The translations under genes were made by a program, and so were the position numbers. Below the pieces are notes generated by a model. It did not search any database. It was not told the origin of the DNA and saw only the letters and a program-made list of their open reading frames with translations. Positions 6,265 to 6,991 of a stretch of 6,991 nucleotides of DNA are shown one piece after another. The DNA comes from CAIUPE01 sp046091665 (lineage in GTDB: Bacteria; Pseudomonadota; Alphaproteobacteria; Rhizobiales; Beijerinckiaceae). Location: assembly GCA_046091665.1 (NCBI GenBank), contig JBJTCD010000102.1, forward strand, positions 1 to 6,991, written 5' to 3'. Every line of letters begins with the position of its first letter. The stretch's first letter is position 1.

Positions 6265-6642
6265 TTGGCAAAACCGGAACTCGGCACCAAGCGTCTATGC
6301 CAGAGCTGCGGCGCTAAATTTTATGATCTTCATAAAGATCCAATCATCTGCCCGAAATGCAGCACCGTCTTCGTGCCGGCAGTCGCAGCCGTTCGCCCCG
6401 AAATCGCGGCAAAAGCCACTGAGGACGACGATGCCGATGTCGGCGTTGCCGCTGATGCTCCCGAGCTCGTGTCGCTCGACGATGTTGAGGCGGAAGAAGA
6501 GGGCAAGGATCTGCCGATCGACGATGTCGAGATTGAAGACGATATCGAAGAAGATGAAACCTTCCTCGAGGAAGAGGAAGAAGGCGATGATGATGTCGCC
6601 GATCTCATCGATGGCGACCTCGAAGACGACGAGGAAAGCTGA
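6265..6642 (+). CDS. FYDLN-acid family zinc-ribbon protein (TIGR02300 type), unknown function
   Basis: The 125-aa protein starts with the family hallmark MAKPELGTKRLC. A four-cysteine zinc-ribbon pattern follows (Cys12, Cys15, Cys29, Cys32) around GAKFYDLHKDPIICPKC; the name-giving FYDLN reads FYDLH here. Residues from about 53 on are a strongly acidic, low-complexity tail rich in Asp and Glu, probably disordered. The start is taken as TTG at 6265 because AGAGG lies six bases upstream and the following residues are the conserved N-terminus; another TTG at 6244 would add seven unrelated residues. The family is found in alphaproteobacteria next to aroA, as here. Its function is not established; a cytosolic metal- or nucleic-acid-related role would be guesswork. 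It is divergent from aroA and followed by tRNA-Ala. No intrinsic terminator with a T-run follows. Confidence 0.93.
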   Translation: MAKPELGTKRLCQSCGAKFYDLHKDPIICPKCSTVFVPAVAAVRPEIAAKATEDDDADVGVAADAPELVSLDDVEAEEEGKDLPIDDVEIEDDIEEDETFLEEEEEGDDDVADLIDGDLEDDEES

Positions 6643-6681
6643 GTTTACAAGAAGGCTGCGGGGTCCTGATCCGGTTTAGGC

Positions 6682-6710
6682 TTGAGTTGCCTCAGCCGGA
6701 GGGCTATAGA
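6682..6710 (+). promoter_or_regulatory. Sigma-70-type promoter of tRNA-Ala
   Basis: TTGAGT (6682-6687) and TATAGA (6705-6710) are exactly 17 bases apart, close to the vegetative consensus in both boxes. Transcription would start near 6717 and give a tRNA precursor with about 65 extra 5-prime bases. That leader contains a perfect 6-bp hairpin (6755-6760 with 6770-6775). A bulged hairpin (6679-6697) covers the -35 box. GCGGGGTC (6658-6665) can pair with 6709-6716. Confidence 0.72.
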
Positions 6711-6781
6711 CCCCGCGGTTCTTGCGGCCTTCGCGTCGCAAGGGGTTCGGGAGCCCATTCCTGAAACCTGAATGGAATAAC

Positions 6782-6857
<76 letters not shown>

Positions 6858-6878
6858 TTTTCGTAATGAAATCAATGT

Positions 6879-6913
6879 GTTAGAGAGACACCAACCCAAA
6901 ATCGGTGTCTAAC
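6879..6913. repeat. Inverted repeat just downstream of tRNA-Ala
   Basis: GTTA plus GACACC (6879-6882 and 6887-6892, with a four-base GAGA bulge) pairs with GGTGTCTAAC (6904-6913) around an 11-base loop. It lies 21 bases after the tRNA. It is followed by GAAAAG rather than a T-run, so it is not a typical intrinsic terminator. It could be a processing or transcription-end structure for the tRNA precursor. The arms GACACC/GGTGTC also occur in the terminator at 1354-1380. Confidence 0.5.
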
Positions 6914-6917
6914 GAAA

Positions 6918-6937
6918 AGTTATAACGAGTTATAACG
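6918..6937. repeat. Tandem duplication of a 10-base unit containing a palindrome
   Basis: AGTTATAACG occurs twice head to tail (6918-6927 and 6928-6937), and each copy holds the 8-base palindrome GTTATAAC. Two palindromic half-turn-spaced copies, one helical turn apart, could be paired operator sites for whatever starts to the right. Chance is possible at this length. Confidence 0.55.
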
Positions 6938-6951
6938 GCGGTTTCGCAGTG

Positions 6952-6985
6952 GTGGACGCTTCGATGTCCGACTTTGTGGACGCTT
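6952..6985. repeat. Spaced direct repeat GTGGACGCTT at the right edge
   Basis: GTGGACGCTT occurs at 6952-6961 and again at 6976-6985, 24 bases apart. The spacing is a multiple of three and the frame is open, so this may be the start of a coding sequence with a repeated VDA peptide, or part of a repeat array continuing beyond the window. Confidence 0.4.
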
Positions 6986-6991
6986 TGAAAA

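Noticed and set aside
6078..6290. N-terminal extension of aroA by 71 codons
   Set aside because: It has no similarity to AroA, overlaps the start of the divergent FYDLN-acid gene, and contains the intergenic hairpin.
6679..6716. Hairpins after the FYDLN-acid gene as an intrinsic terminator
   Set aside because: No T-run follows them, and they overlap the well-formed tRNA promoter.
6949..6991. Possible start of a gene at the right edge (ATG at 6964 or GTG at 6949)
   Set aside because: The frame is open from 6913 and reads MSDFVDALK from 6964, but only a few codons are present and no family can be recognised.

Overview
The window reads as a chromosomal segment of an alphaproteobacterium, most likely of the Hyphomicrobiales (Rhizobiales). 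The evidence is the CP4-like class II AroA, a six-repeat S1 of typical alphaproteobacterial length, an ApaG of alphaproteobacterial type, and a FYDLN-acid (TIGR02300-type) protein divergent from aroA and followed by a tRNA-Ala. It joins an ordinary housekeeping block on the right to a more AT-rich accessory stretch on the left.

Left accessory part (1-1409). The first 817 bases hold the N-terminal 272 codons of a minus-strand KAP-family P-loop NTPase that runs off the left edge. Its base composition is visibly more AT-rich than the rest, which suggests horizontal acquisition. Upstream of it lies a gene-poor stretch with two adjoining inverted repeats (904-1021 and 1021-1100). A candidate structured RNA on the plus strand follows (about 1185-1385) and ends in a very strong intrinsic terminator. 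A small unrecognised gene (86 aa, 1410-1670) starts 30 bases after the terminator hairpin.

Housekeeping part (1691-6077, minus strand, read right to left). aroA (EPSP synthase) overlaps cmk (CMP kinase) by four bases. A 155-base gap with a strikingly structured leader follows, then rpsA (ribosomal protein S1) and its intrinsic terminator, then apaG behind its own likely promoter. The order aroA-cmk-rpsA is widely conserved in Proteobacteria. These genes link the shikimate pathway, pyrimidine nucleotide supply and translation. ihfB, which follows rpsA in E. coli, is not between rpsA and apaG here.

Right part (6078-6991). A divergent intergenic region contains a REP-like hairpin. The plus-strand FYDLN-acid gene (probable TTG start) comes next, then a well-formed sigma-70-type promoter and a tRNA-Ala(GGC) with encoded CCA. 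The last 130 bases hold an inverted repeat, a 10-bp tandem repeat and a spaced direct repeat.

No complete new multi-gene system is visible. The leads most worth a second look are the structured RNA plus terminator ahead of the orphan small gene, the folded rpsA leader with two possible pairings around its ribosome binding site, and the cut-off KAP NTPase locus, whose remaining genes would lie left of the window.
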